DNA of 64,000 nt from Odontocerum albicorne (Eukaryota; Arthropoda; Insecta; Trichoptera; Odontoceridae). Below, piece after piece: positions 1-10,609 of the stretch. The stretch covers positions 534,472 through 598,471 of the forward strand of contig CATKWJ010000009.1 in assembly GCA_949825065.1 (NCBI GenBank), given 5' to 3'. Positions within the stretch are counted from its first letter, which is position 1, and every line of letters starts with the position of its first letter. The translations under genes were made by a program, and so were the position numbers. A model generated the notes under the pieces. The model was not told the DNA's origin and searched no databases. It saw only the letters and a program-made list of their open reading frames with translations.

Positions 1-353
1 TTAAAAGACCTCTGGAAAACAAATGTACCCACACCACTAGCAAATAAATTATATTATTTTTAGATAAGGCATTGACTTTCTGGAGGTTTAAAAACATTTT
101 AATTTGTTTTATCAAACGCTGTTTATTCCATTTTATGTAATAGTATACCCCTACCGGTTTCAAGGTTTTCACCTGGTCATCAGGGGAGCACAAGCAAGTC
201 GTGTCTTGCCCAATTACAAGGAAGATTATCATGTCAGGAAAGGTTTCATTTACTAATATCGGGCATTGAATATAGTTTTATACTTTCCTACGTGAAAGAG
301 TAAACGTATTATAAACTCATTGTTAAACTATTGTGAATGTTTCCAGGTTATAG

Positions 354-537
354 ATGGATCCTCAGCTACACAAAAGTGCAGATGTAATGGTGAAAGAAGA
401 AAAGGCAAAAGATGTAGATACTGCAGCAGTGTTCCCCCAGTATGATATCAGTGTACATGAGGCAGATATCAAACAGGAGTATGCGCAAGATATCAGCGCA
501 GATTCCAGACATGTTGTTGATAATCCCACAGACCCAA
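354..537 (+). CDS. ZNF gene A1, coding exon 1 (twin KEE motif)
   Basis: This is the first coding exon of the A1 zinc-finger gene. A splice acceptor (tttccag before GTTATAG) lies just upstream of the ATG at 354, so a non-coding exon should exist further 5'. The exon encodes 61 residues plus one base and ends at donor GTAAAC, so the intron is phase 1, matching exon 2. The peptide is acidic. It has VKEE near residue 13 and DIKQE near residue 39, both fitting the psi-K-x-E SUMO-acceptor pattern, with DTAAVFP between them. Unlike B1 and B2, A1 reads EYA rather than ECA after DIKQ. No known N-terminal ZNF domain is recognisable. Confidence 0.75.
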
Positions 538-1534
538 GTAAACTTAATAAACTCATATTGTTAAAATAAAATAAATGTGTGAGATATGAAAATCAATTAA
601 CTTATGTTGTATGAGTGGTGTTTAACCTACAGGTACACACCACCCATTCCATACCAGGCATGGATAAGGTGGTGTGTAATTTAAGGCCAGAATGTTTTTG
701 ACATTTTTATTTAAAAAAATATTTCAATCATTATCATAAGAAAAAAGTTGATTAATCATGGCATGTTGATGATCTGTTATGTTGCACACCTTATTTTGAT
801 TAAATTCAATGATTTTCCTGTCACTTAATTGAATTCAGAGTTATCACTACACTAAAAACTGTAGAATATGAAACGCAATGCACAAGTTTCATTTAGTTCA
901 TTATATAAATTTATGCCAAAAATTATTGTAACACATAATGGCTGTCAAATGGATCACTTCAGAAAAATGACAATATCTGGATCAGAATTTATCATAAGAA
1001 GTGACCAAAATGATCATGATCTACTACAGAGATGGCAGTATCTATACTTATTGTAAAAAATTAGAACCATATGTCGAATCGGTAATATCAACTCAACATT
1101 ATTAATGCTTATATAGCCGTGCTGGCCTGTGCGGTACTGATTTATATGTCTATTATTCAGTGCTTGGCATTGAAACTGTTAAAAAATTTATCAATATCAT
1201 TTGAAGACCATAAAATATAAGGTAGTTCTGCTGATGAGAACCAAATCATCACCCTTATTTTTCTTCTGCCCCTAATTTGGAACTATTACATATATTAACT
1301 GCATCATCAATCTTCTTGAGCATTCAACCTAATAGTCTTCTAGAGTCACATCGTTGTAGCTAAGAAACCATGCCATATTAAGATAGGAGAGGTCTATTAG
1401 TGCTGTGTTGGCCTTATTGTCAGTTCAGACTTATTAACAGAAAGTGAAAGAAACAAGGTTTCAAGTTGTTGATAATATGTTATATATTTGTTTTATTACT
1501 TCAAAAGATTTGAACTTGTATGTTTTGTTCATAG
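538..1534 (+). other. Intron 1 of ZNF gene A1
   Basis: This AT-rich intron of about 1 kb runs from donor GTAAAC to acceptor TTCATAG. B2 keeps the same length, but B1 and B3 lack roughly 450 bases in the middle. A 62-codon open frame at 868-1056 is not preserved in B2, which has a stop, and is absent from B1, so I do not call it an exon. The last 330 bases are reused downstream at 3,450-3,810. Confidence 0.65.
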
Positions 1535-1789
1535 ATATTAAGGCCCAGCCATCTTATGATATATTCAATAAAGAAATTACCTCAGTAATGAGTTCACATA
1601 GGCAATCCTATGATTTGGAATTGAAAATTTGTTCAAATTTTTCCATAAAAGAAGAAAATGTACCAGAGGAAACTGCGCCAGCATTACCTGATTTCGCTAT
1701 GGACATACAGGAAGCGGATATAAAAAAGGAATGTGCTCGAGACAGTAACACAGAGGCTGTTGATGTTTCTGACACGCATGCAATAACGA
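1535..1789 (+). CDS. ZNF gene A1, exon 2 (second KEE module)
   Basis: The exon is 255 nt, entered after TTCATAG and left at donor GTGAGTA, in phase 1 on both sides. Skipping it would therefore keep the frame. It encodes about 85 residues: a QPSYD-FNKEITSVMSS stretch, then IKEENVPEETAPALPDFAMDI and DIKKECARD. The second half aligns with exon 1 (KEE, DTA, V-P, DI, EADIKxEC), so the two exons descend from one module. IKEE and IKKE again fit the SUMO consensus. I know no named domain for this sequence. The open frame continues into the intron only by chance. Confidence 0.72.
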
Positions 1790-2077
1790 GTGAGTATAAT
1801 TATTTTAATTGTAATATGAATAAGTTTTCATTAAATTCAGATAAACATTTTTTTTTTTTTTGAAATAGGATTCAAGTTAAGCCTTAGCATAAATAATAAA
1901 TATAAAATGTTTTTATCTTATCCCTGTAGTTTTTTTTTTTAATTAAGAATTCAATACAAGTTAATTGTTGTATAGATCAAAGAACTCAAATTTGAGAAAT
2001 GCTTTATTACAAAAAGAACTGAGATCTGTCTTTTCAATAATATAGAATTTTTTTTCTTAATTTTCATATATTTTTAG

Positions 2078-3441
2078 ATTCAGGTGATATGAGCAACCAA
2101 TTGAGGAAAGAGAAAATCGTTGAAAATGGTTCTCATGGCTTTGAACATTGTGGAAACAGTTCAAATTTAAAACGCAAATTAAGAATTCATAGAGGAGAAA
2201 ATCCCTGCAGCTTTAAAAATTGTGAAAAGTTATTTACACAAAAAATGAGTTTAAAACATCATAAAAATAATCCACCTGGAGAGAATTCTTATGGTTGTGG
2301 AAATTGTTCACAGACATTCTCACGAAAAAACAAATTAAGAGATCATGAAAGGATTCATAGTGGAGAAAAGCCTTACAGCTGTGGACAATGTGATAAGACA
2401 TTCTCTTATAAAAGTTATTTGAAATCTCATGAAATGATTCATAGTGGAGAGAAGCCTTACAGATGTGGACAGTGTGGTAAAAGATTCTCACAAATAAGTA
2501 ATTTAAAATATCATGAAAGGAATCATTGTGCACAGAAGCCTTACAGATGTGGACAATGTGATAAGACGTTCTTTTAAAACTCTGACTTGAAATATCATGA
2601 AAGGATTCATAGTGGAGAAAAGCCTTACAGCTGTGGACAATGTGGTAAAACATTCTCACAAAAAGGTTATTTAAAATATCATGAAAGGATTCATAGTGGA
2701 GAGAAACCTTACAGCTGTGGACAATGTGGTAAGACATTCTCACGAAAAAATTGTTTGAATTCTCATGAAAGGATTCATAGTGGAGAAACGCCTTACAGCT
2801 GTGGACAATGTGATAAGAGATTTACAACAAAAGGTTATTTAAAATATCATGCAATGATTCATAGTGTAGAGAAACCTTACAGCTGTGGACAATGTGATAA
2901 GACATTCTCACGAAAAGATTATTTGTATTCTCACGAAAGGATTCATAATGGAAAGAAGCGTTACAGCTGTGGACAATGTGATAAGACATTCTCACGAAAA
3001 GATTATTTGAATTCTCACGAAAGGATTCATAGTGGAGAGGAGCCTCACAGCTGTGGACAATGTGATAAGACATTTTCAGCAATAGGCTATTTAAAATATC
3101 ATGAAAGGATTCATAGTGGAGAGAAGCCTTACAGCTGTAGACAATGTGATAAGACATTCTCACGAAAAAATAGTTTGAATTCTCACGAAATGATTCATAG
3201 TGGAGAGAAGCCTTACAGCTGTGGACAATGTGATAAGACATTCTTACGAAAATATTGTTTGAATTCTCTCGAAAGGATTCATAGTGGAGAGAAGCCTTAC
3301 AGCTGTGGACAATGTGATAAGACATTCTTACAAAAATATTGTTTGAATTCTCACGAAAGGATTCATAGTGGAGAGAAGCCTTACAGCTGTGGACAATATG
3401 GTAAAGACATTAGCACGAATAGATCATTTAAAATAAATTGA
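2078..3441 (+). pseudogene. ZNF gene A1, zinc-finger exon with internal stop
   Basis: The exon follows acceptor TTTTTAG, and the phase joins exon 2 to read N-S-G-D-M-S-N-Q. After a degenerate first finger (no second His pair) it has C2H2 fingers spaced 28 residues apart with SGEKPYS linkers: three intact, then finger 5 broken by TAA at 2575-2577. The frame is open again from 2578 to a natural stop at 3441, giving nine more fingers and a degenerate end. Finger 13 has Leu for the first zinc His (CTC at 3268-3270), whereas A2 keeps His there. If translated to the stop the product is about 312 aa. Reinitiation at ATG 2587 would give an all-finger protein of 284 aa. The stop is shared with A2, so it predates the duplication. 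It could be a pseudogene or a short functional form. Confidence 0.75.
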
Positions 3442-3812
3442 AACTAATAACCAAATTATCAATATTATCTGAAGAACATAAAATATAAGGATTTTCTGCT
3501 GATGAGAACCAAATCATCTGTCTTTTTTTCATTCTGTCCCTAGCTTAGAACTATTACAGATAATCGATTCTTGAGCATTCTGCCAAATAATCTTTTTGAG
3601 TCATCCTACTAACTGCAAAGCCCTGCCATATTAAGACAAGATAGCCCTATGGGTGCTGTGTTGGCCTTATTATCAGTTCAGACTTATTGACAGAGTTCAA
3701 GTCGAAGAAAATTAGTTTTATTTTGTCTATAACATATAAGATATAGTATATAATCTATTTGTTTTATTGCTTTAGTAGATTTGAATTTGTATGTTTTTTC
3801 CAAAATTTTAAG
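3442..3812 (+). repeat. Reused intron-1 tail after the A1 zinc fingers
   Basis: This stretch resembles 1,195-1,534 of intron 1, including the runs gctgatgagaaccaaatcat and gtgctgtgttggccttat. It shows that the downstream ZNF module arose by tandem duplication starting inside intron 1. In B1, B2 and B3 the segment has been deleted and the finger exon is joined almost directly to the end of it. Confidence 0.7.
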
Positions 3813-4053
3813 GCCCAGTCATTTTATGATACATTCAATAAAGATATGACATCATTCATGAGTTCACAAAAGCAATCACATCACTTGGTCTTTCAGATTA
3901 TTCCATAAAAGAAGAAAATGTAGGAGAGGACACTGCGCCAGTATTCCCTGATTTTGCTATGGACATACAGGAAGCGGATATAAAAAAGGAATGTTCTCGG
4001 GACAGTAACACAGAGACTATTGATGTTTGTGACACGCATACATACAATAACGA
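3813..4053 (+). pseudogene. Decayed exon 2 copy (2b), unit A1
   Basis: This is a second copy of the exon 2 module: KEENV, DTAPVFPDFAMDI and DIKKEC are recognisable, and a good GTGAGTA donor follows. The copy is broken. A short deletion before the IKEEN motif shifts the frame into a stop, and the acceptor is altered (the position of TTCATAG reads TTCCAAA). It is probably non-functional. Confidence 0.7.
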
Positions 4054-4390
4054 GTGAGTATAAATATTTGAATTGTATTCGTAATAAGTTTTCGCTTATT
4101 GATTAAATTCTTATGAACGTAATCATTTTAATTTGGTTTGAAATAAGATTCGAGTTAAGCCGTAGCGCAAATAACAATGTCAAAATGTTTGTATTGTAAG
4201 TAACCTTGTCAATTTTTTTCGATGTTAAAAATTTAATACAAGTTAATTGTTGTGCAAATCAAAAACCTCAAATTTGAGAAATAATTTCTTAAAAAAAAAA
4301 ACGAATTTCTTTCTTTTCAATCCTTCAATATTTAAAAAAATTATATCTGAGATTTTTTCTTTATTTTCATATATTTTTACATTCAGGTGA

Positions 4391-4518
4391 TATGAGCAAC
4401 CAATATAGTGAAGAAACCGTGAAAATGGTTCTCGTGGCTTTGAACATTGTGGAAAAATGTTCAAACACTCAAACAGTTCAAATTAAGAATTCATAGTGGA
4501 GAAAATCCTGGCAGCTTT
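4391..4518 (+). pseudogene. Truncated second ZNF exon, unit A1
   Basis: The start of a finger exon (ATGAGCAACCAATA..., then FEHCG-like and IHSGENPGS-like codons in shifted frames) is followed by unrelated DNA near 4,518. The acceptor TTTTTAG reads TTTTTAC here. In B1 the same exon continues through several more fingers, so A1 lost its 3' part when the 7-kb insert formed. Between 4,054 and 4,390 lies the matching intron, with nothing else visible. Confidence 0.65.
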
Positions 4519-4939
4519 GTTTAATTTAGATAATTTAACAAAATTAATTTTCATCCTACCATTATTTATATATGTGTGATATTATACCTTAGTTTGTGTA
4601 CATATTAGTACTTTCATCATAGAAATACTGATAGGTCATTTTAAGTTTCTTCGTATTTTTTGCAAAATGATTCCACGCAAACCCCCTGATCCTAAACCTC
4701 CAGATATAACCTCTGATAGCGAATTGGTAACCGAGGAGAAAATCTCGGTCTCATCTTCCATATTTTAAAGATGTTTTCCTTATCATTATGCTGTTTAATA
4801 TTTTAAAAATTAATTGTCTGATTTGAGATCAAAACTATACAACTCCAGCGATACAAGGATGGCGTTGTTTGTGTTTTTGATGTTTAGCAATATTTTTAGA
4901 TTCCAGAAGCTAGGAAAGGACTTCAACAACCCCGGATTA
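4519..4939. other. Start of A-specific insert, no clear gene
   Basis: This AT-rich sequence is absent from the B units. A 33-codon open frame (4,667-4,768, plus strand) encodes a proline- and acid-rich peptide beginning MIPRKPPDPKPPD. It has no relatives in the window other than its A2 copy, and I cannot tell whether it is real. Confidence 0.3.
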
Positions 4940-5295
4940 AAAACATGCATAACATAATACCATTTCCCTGTCAGTATAGTCAGAGTGCCTGGTCTTCCTA
5001 TCTCGGCACACATCCTTAGCCTCTTCTACATCCATACACCTTTTCATATGACTTCTATGATTTCTCTGAGTTTCTACATGTCCTTTCAGAATATCATTTA
5101 CATGATCCAACAATACTTTTCTTGACCTTCCTCTCACACATTTGCACTATACTATATCTGTTTCGTTAATTTTTCTTAATTCATTCTTTCCATATGCCGT
5201 TTGTTGTAATTGCTTTTCCTTTCACTCTTTTGTATCACCATCACTTTGAAGTTTGCAACATTCATTCTCAGATTATTCTCTTCGCATCTCTCATG
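4940..5295 (-). mobile_element. Non-LTR retrotransposon fragment (minus strand)
   Basis: On the minus strand, 5,290 to 5,180 reads ERCEENNLRMNVANFKVMVI, which resembles the reverse-transcriptase segment (NL-x-MN-x-x-K-T-K-V-M) of RTE-like non-LTR elements. From 5,137 to 4,985 it reads a basic RGRSRKVLLDHVNDILKG tail like the C-terminus of such ORFs. The part between has been lost, so this is a fossil. Confidence 0.55.
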
Positions 5296-5559
5296 CATTG
5301 GATTACAAAAATACTTTAAATAAAGAAAATATGTCACACTGGAGGATGAAAAAGATAGTGGTGGTACCGACAGGTTAAATACCACAATGTTGAAATTTGG
5401 ATTAAATGGGAAGATGGGAAATAAAAAACAATACAATTTTTTAAATAATTTATACTACAGAAATTGTTTGAAGATTACAAAAGTCACCATTTATTACAAA
5501 AATTTGACAAAGTTGTAAAAGTATCCCTGGCCGCCACAAGGTCAGGATGGTCAGTTGGA
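5296..5559. other. Unassigned AT-rich spacer in the A1 insert
   Basis: I see no exon or transposon signature here. Short open frames on both strands have no recognisable motif and no counterpart in the B units. Confidence 0.3.
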
Positions 5560-6101
5560 CAGAAGGTAGTTCGGTGGATAGCTGTATGGAGCTCCTCCCT
5601 ATTTTCAGAAAATACTGTTCTCACAGTTGCTCAAAATGCAGTCGGTGGGTTGATCTGAGTAGCCACACAAATTGCAACAGAATGAAAGGACTAGATTGAA
5701 TAAAAGATTGCTGTTCACAAAACAAATCCAAAGGGCCGTCAAACTTTTTTTTAATAACATTTTATGGCATGGAAATATAAACTTCATTGCCAGATTCCTA
5801 TCTTTTTTCCATTACAGAGATTTTACTTCTTTCTTAGGAATGATGCGAGCTGTCTGAGTGAGGATGACAATCTCCCCACGACAACTCGAAAAACCTACCC
5901 ACCAGACAAATCTTTCCTGTCTTAACATTAACATCATTCAGTGAAAAGATACACATTATGCTTGTATAAAAACAAATACCAACCACCCTTATTCAATAAA
6001 AACCCACCCTATCAGTAGGCAGCCCACCACTCCTTGAGACTTGTAAATTGTCACTTCAATGGCTAATTTCAACAAGGACAACAAATTTGTTGTATATATC
6101 T
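5560..6101 (+). repeat. Extra copy of the unit tail block in A1
   Basis: This resembles 16,600-17,010 and 39,270-39,660: the runs tgatgcgagct/tgctgcgagct, tccccacgacaact, tccttgagacttg and caacaaattt occur in the same order. It ends at caacaaattt, where an RTE fragment interrupts it, and it resumes at about 6,469 up to cattgcaagtac near 6,540. A piece of unit tail therefore lies inside the A-specific insert. Confidence 0.65.
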
Positions 6102-6468
6102 GGGATTTTGTGACCCAAAAATGCCTATAAAACTGAAAGAAAAGTTTTACCAGACTATCGTTAGACCCGCAATTATGTATGGCTCAGAATGCTGGACTAT
6201 GTACAGCTCCTACTCTAGGCAACTTGAAACAGCAGAAATGCGAATGCTCAGGTGGTCGGCAGGAGTATCACTAAAAGATAAAACTAAAAACTCACACATT
6301 CGTGGTAGCCTGGGAATCACTGGCATAAATAGTAAGCTGGAAGAGCGACAGCTGAGATGGTACGGGCACATAAGACGGAGACCACCAGACCATACGGTAA
6401 ATCAGGAAATGTCGGTGGATTTTCCTCGACAGCCGTCCAGAGGAAGACCAAAGAACTCCTTGATGACT
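6102..6468 (+). mobile_element. RTE-like retrotransposon 3' fragment
   Basis: From 6,121 the frame reads MPIKLKEKFYQTIVRPAIMY, then GSECWTMY, RQLETAEMRMLRW and LRWYGHIRRR. This is the characteristic C-terminal region of RTE-clade non-LTR reverse transcriptases after the catalytic core. The copy is 5'-truncated, as usual for these elements, and ends near RGRPK and gatgac. Comparison with 39,650-39,720 gives the uninterrupted target (caacaaattt followed by a T-rich run and catttg). Confidence 0.7.
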
Positions 6469-6613
6469 TTTTTTTCATTTGTTTTGTACGTCTGTTTGAG
6501 AAAAAATAATTATTCTAACATTGCAAGTACGTACCTTATATTTGCCAACTTCTTTACTTCGATTGGAAGACTTTCATAATTAGAATCCTCACGTCACGAA
6601 GTAGCTTCTGCGT

Positions 6614-6655
6614 CTTTAAACCTCCACAATGTTAATGCCTTAACTATAAATAATA
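6614..6655 (-). repeat. Inverted fragment of unit head
   Basis: The segment reading aaacctccacaatgttaatg is the reverse complement of the unit head upstream of exon 1 (for example 30,305-30,345: ggcattaactttgtggaggt). It marks an inversion junction in the A-specific insert. The rest of 6,540-6,800 shows nothing recognisable. Confidence 0.55.
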
Positions 6656-6799
6656 TATGTTATGTATCATATTCACTTCACCATTGCTGTATGTTTTCTT
6701 TTTTGGGTTTACATTGTATGTTATGTCAATAATTATTGTTTTATATTGTGAACACATACTAAACCATCTGTTAAATTGTAACTCTGTTTTATTCATTAG

Positions 6800-7305
6800 A
6801 TAGAAGACTCCTCATGGAAGAAAGTAAATTTGGACCGCGATTGGGACAGCATAATTCTTTCGGACGAGGGTTCTTTTTGGGCCCTTTCTTCGATTAATTA
6901 TACCTGGTGTACCCGCACCAATAGACTCATCCAGCGGACCGTTAAACACCCGGAAAAATTCCACGTCTGGGGCTGTTTCTTAAGCGGGGATTTGGCACTG
7001 CACATCTTCACAAATAATTTGAACACTGCCAAAATGGTTAAAATATATCAGAAGGCTTTATTACTATCTGCTCAAAGGTGGTTTATAAGAAAAATGAAAA
7101 TTAGCTACTGCAAGAGGACAATGATCCAAAACATCGGAGTCATCTTTGTACTACGTGGAAACAGGAAATGACATTGACGTAATGGATTGGTCGTCCCAGT
7201 CACCAGATGTAAATCCCATAAAAAATGTTTGGGCACTCGTGAAGTTCAAGCTCCGAGGGAAAAAGATCTGGAACGTCAAGCGGTTATTTTAAAAAAATGT
7301 ATATC
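6800..7305 (+). mobile_element. Tc1-like transposase remnant
   Basis: In three frames in turn the plus strand reads WDSIILSDEGSF (first catalytic Asp), VKHPEKFHVWGCF, QEDNDPKHRS (second Asp) and SSQSPDVNPIKNVWALVK. The last motif is normally SPDLNPIENVW, so the catalytic Glu is replaced by Lys. Frameshifts and a stop separate the blocks. This is a dead copy of a DD34E Tc1-like DNA transposase lacking its N-terminal helix-turn-helix. The piggyBac element at 7,311 begins directly at its 3' edge. Confidence 0.72.
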
Positions 7306-7310
7306 CACTT

Positions 7311-8422
7311 TTAACCTGTTGACAACCAAGCCCGAGAATTTATCGGGCAAAATAATAATGCATTCCTTACCGTGCCCGAGAAATTCTCGGGCTAAGACAA
7401 TGTCACAATGTACATTTTTTTCTGACTTACTCTGACGTCTACCTCAATAACACTAATTGACATCTACCGTAAAAACACTATAGCTTAATGGTAAATTTTT
7501 AGTTAAGCAAGGATTCAAACAAAAAAATAAAGAAATTTGCAATACTAAGATCCATTTATCATATTTACTCAATATTCAAAATGGCCAATAAAATGCATTC
7601 ATACACATATCTTGAACTGGAAAAATTAAGTGAAAACGAGGTATATAATGTATTAGGTGAGTCAGATTGTGGGAAACCTGAAGAGGAAAGTGTCTTCTAT
7701 AGTGAGGATGAAGAAGAACCAGTTTCAGACGAGGATGCTTCAGGTTGGGAAGATGAATCGGGTGAAGGGAACAGTTCAACCACCGGGCCGAGTAATGGAG
7801 AAGTAGTCACTGTCCAGGATCCCACACTCGGCAGCTGGGGAATAGGGCAGGGACCTCCGACACTCCTCTCAGGCTACAAGGAAGAAACTCCCACTTTCCT
7901 TGTAAAATCCATGGTAATGCTGGTGGAAAAAAGTATGTTACCAGAAAATGTATAGTATGTAAGGCTAAAGCAAAGGCCGGAACAAGGAGTGTCGGTGGGA
8001 ATGCAGGATATGATAGGAGCCTACAGGAGGTCTCCCTACATAATGAAGATTGCTTTATTGATTTCCACTATAAAAATGATTTTTCCTACTAATTGTGGTT
8101 GTTTATTTTATGTTATGTTTTATTGTGTATGTGAATTTTTTTTGTCATATGTGAATAAAAAAATTATAATTGAATTTTAATTATCTTCATTTTTGCCTGC
8201 CTCCAGACAAGTTAATCAAAATATTTTTTTGAATCGCATAAAAATATGAATTCAGCTTATTATTGTTGAGTAAGTAAGTCTTTATTTATCCCAAATCGGA
8301 CTCCCGTGTGATTTCTTATTAAATGTTTAAAACATGATGGCATTTGACTAGAGAAATAGACAGAAACATGCTGGTTTGAGTGGTCAGTTTCAGTTTAAAC
8401 GTGGCGGTTGTCAAAGGGCTAA
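7311..8422 (+). mobile_element. Internally deleted piggyBac-like element
   Basis: It begins TTAACCTGTTGACAACC at 7,311 and ends GGTTGTCAAAGGGCTAA at 8,422. The ends are imperfect inverted repeats with a TTAA target at the left and a one-base variant, CTAA, at the right. Two small palindromes built on GCCCGAGAA lie just inside the left end (7,330-7,348 and 7,374-7,393). An open frame from 7,581 encodes the acidic N-terminus typical of piggyBac transposases (YSEDEEEPVSDEDASGWEDE). From about 7,905 another frame encodes the cysteine-rich tail (TRKCIVCKAKAKAG ... HNEDCFIDFH). The catalytic DDD core between them is missing, so the element can only move in trans. Confidence 0.75.
7581..7955 (+). 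pseudogene. piggyBac transposase N-terminal fragment
   Basis: The 124-codon frame starts MANKMHSYTYLELEKLSE and has an acidic stretch around residues 30-58. After about residue 90 it runs out of frame into the cysteine-rich tail coding sequence. It lies wholly inside the element at 7,311-8,422 and has no catalytic residues. Its product, if any, would be a non-catalytic fragment. Confidence 0.6.
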
Positions 8423-8869
8423 AAACTACTGACATGCTAACAATCGTTTGTTTTTGATTGAGCCCATCTTTTTTTTTTTAATATTGGTGACACTATTTGT
8501 GATGTACATTTCAATAGCCATATTGGATGGGCAGTTTGTGTTTGAAAGTTTTTTAGCCCACAGCCTATAACAATCCTACCTGTTTAGGCTCAAATTAACG
8601 GACTTAGTTTATACTTCAGAAATTGTAGGACAGTTCCTGTTACAGTTCACAAATTTACCCTAATACAACCTTGTAATGATGTTCAGTAATTTTAACTGTT
8701 TATCAACTTTAATATTAGCCTCGATTCTAATAAATAGCAAGTTATTTAGGTAAATACATTACATAAAACTAACAATAATGACAAATTAATACATCTTGTC
8801 ACAAATTAGCAAAACTGTGGCAGTTTGTTAAAATTAAATAATATTTGGTGACGTTTATCAAAAGTCACT
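8423..8869. other. Unassigned spacer in the A1 insert
   Basis: This AT-rich DNA has short poly-T and poly-A runs. I see no exon, repeat match or transposon end in it. Confidence 0.3.
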
Positions 8870-9200
8870 ACGTTAGTCTGCATTGGCTAGGGATGGGGTA
8901 TACGATAATTGGATTTTCAATTTTTTTATACGAGTACATAATATTAAATGTTCCTAATTAGTATTTATTCGTTGTGGATCTTGGCCTATTTAAAGATAGA
9001 TACAAATCATACAGTACATTAGAAAGCCAGTAAAATGAAAATTATGAATTAAATCGTCAGTTTAGAGAAAAAGAATTTTTTGATTTATAAAAATACTATT
9101 CGATTTGTAAAAAAAAAACGATTTTACCCCATCCCTTTGAGACATGACGTTTAAAATGTTGCAGGACCCATCCTACATTTTCTCAAGTATAGTTAATCAG
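8870..9200 (-). repeat. Inverted copy of an intergenic unit segment
   Basis: The reverse complement of this stretch matches 37,830-38,130 in B2 and 14,160-14,500 in A1 (cttgaraaaatgtagga, aaagggatggggtaaaatcg, taggccaagatccac, aattatcg, ccccatccctagccaatgc). AGGGATGGGGTA and TACCCCATCCCT flank a core of about 250 bp as inverted repeats, so the segment may contain an old MITE. The similarity continues beyond it. Confidence 0.6.
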
Positions 9201-9401
9201 GCTTTACGTAAGCCTTCACAACAAATTTAATGTCTCTCAGAGACACAAAAATAACTTGAAATTGGGTCTGCCAAGTACTATTTGTAAAATGATGTTGGAT
9301 TTTTAAGGTCTCTTAACCAAATGAATATTAGTTATTATATTAAAAATATAATGCATAAATGAAAAAAATATTAAAAATAAGAGTCAAATATTCATACTCA
9401 C

Positions 9402-9660
9402 TTGAATTTGCAAGAGTACCACAAGCATCAACAGTTTCTGTGCGACTGACTCCAGCACATTCCCTTTTTGCATCCGCTTTCTGTATGTCCATAGAAAAAT
9501 CAGGGAATACTGGCGCAGTATTCCCTAATTTGTCTACAACATTTTCTTCTTTTACCGAAAAATCTGAACATCTCAAATTTTAAGTTGTGGGATGTCTCCC
9601 GTGAACTCATGACTGTGGTAATTTCTTTATTTAATGTATCATATGATTGGTCCAGAATAT
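9402..9660 (-). pseudogene. Minus-strand exon 2 paralog, unit A1
   Basis: Read on the minus strand, acceptor TTTTGCAG is followed by QSYDTLNKEITTVMSSRE, then (after a one-base frameshift) SDFSVKEENVVDKLGNTAPV, FPDFSMDI and DAKRECAG, ending at donor GTGAGTATG. This is the same module as plus-strand exon 2 but clearly more diverged. The frameshift just before the VKEE motif suggests a dead exon. Its partner exon 1 is at 12,028-12,228. No zinc-finger exon follows on the minus strand, so the gene is incomplete. Only the A units keep it. Confidence 0.65.
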
Positions 9661-10609
9661 CTGCAAAATATCAAATCTATTGAAGTAATAAAACAAAGTG
9701 ATGACATGTCTTATATATATTAAATGGAATCTACAATAACAAACATACAGTGTTTGGTTTTACTCCCAAACCAATATGTCTGAGCTGATAATATCAACAT
9801 AATACATTCAGAGCTAATTTGATATGGCAGAGCTTTGTAGATAGTACATTAGTCATAAATGACAAAAAATAACAAGATTCAATAGGTAGTTGTTGCACTA
9901 ATTATAAAAAAACTAAATCATACGTTAGAGCAGCATAGTAAAAAAGTATGTTTCTATCCACTAAATTATATTTAATGTAATTTTAAAAGTCGAAGAAAGA
10001 TTTTTATATGTATTATTTTTATATGCCTACAAGTATTAACCATCGAGGTATTTAACCAAAATATATAAATTTCAAGCCTAAAATATACCAAATATTTCCA
10101 CAAAATTTCTAAATAAACTGGATTTCGACGTCAACTTGTCATTTTAATGAAGATCTAAAATTTATATATATTTTAAAAAATCAATTAATTATATTAAAAG
10201 TCAAAGATAACGTAACTTACTATGTTGCTATCAACTATTTTGAATAAGTGTTAAAAATCTAAGTTTAGAAATCATTCACATACATTTCGAGTTGACTTTT
10301 GTTAAAAAGTTATCATTTCTGAGGTTATTGTTTACATGTAGTTTGACAGTTGTGTTGACAAATATGGACTTTGTTGAGATTTACATTTTCATCATAAAAG
10401 TTATATTACGAATATAAAGGTTATGTTACCATAATATAACACGAATATGTCGTGTTATTTAATGGATCATTTTATAAATGTTATTTGCTCAATGCTATAA
10501 CTATGTTAGGTAATTCAAAATTCTTTATTCTGAGAAAATGTCGTTCTTAGTTTGGAGGTCAGATAGTTTTGTTTGGTAACGTCTCTTTAATAATGAGGTA
10601 TCGCGCTAA
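9661..10609 (-). other. Probable intron of minus-strand paralog, A1
   Basis: This AT-rich DNA lies between the two minus-strand exons. I see no other coding signal or recognisable repeat before the hairpin at 10,610. Confidence 0.4.

Noticed and set aside
868..1056. 62-codon open frame in intron 1 of A1 and A2
   Set aside because: It is interrupted by a stop in B2 and deleted in B1 and B3, and has no splice signals.
7581..7955. Possible cellular acidic protein gene
   Set aside because: It lies inside an element with TTAA ends and is followed by a piggyBac cysteine-rich tail, so it is a transposase N-terminus.
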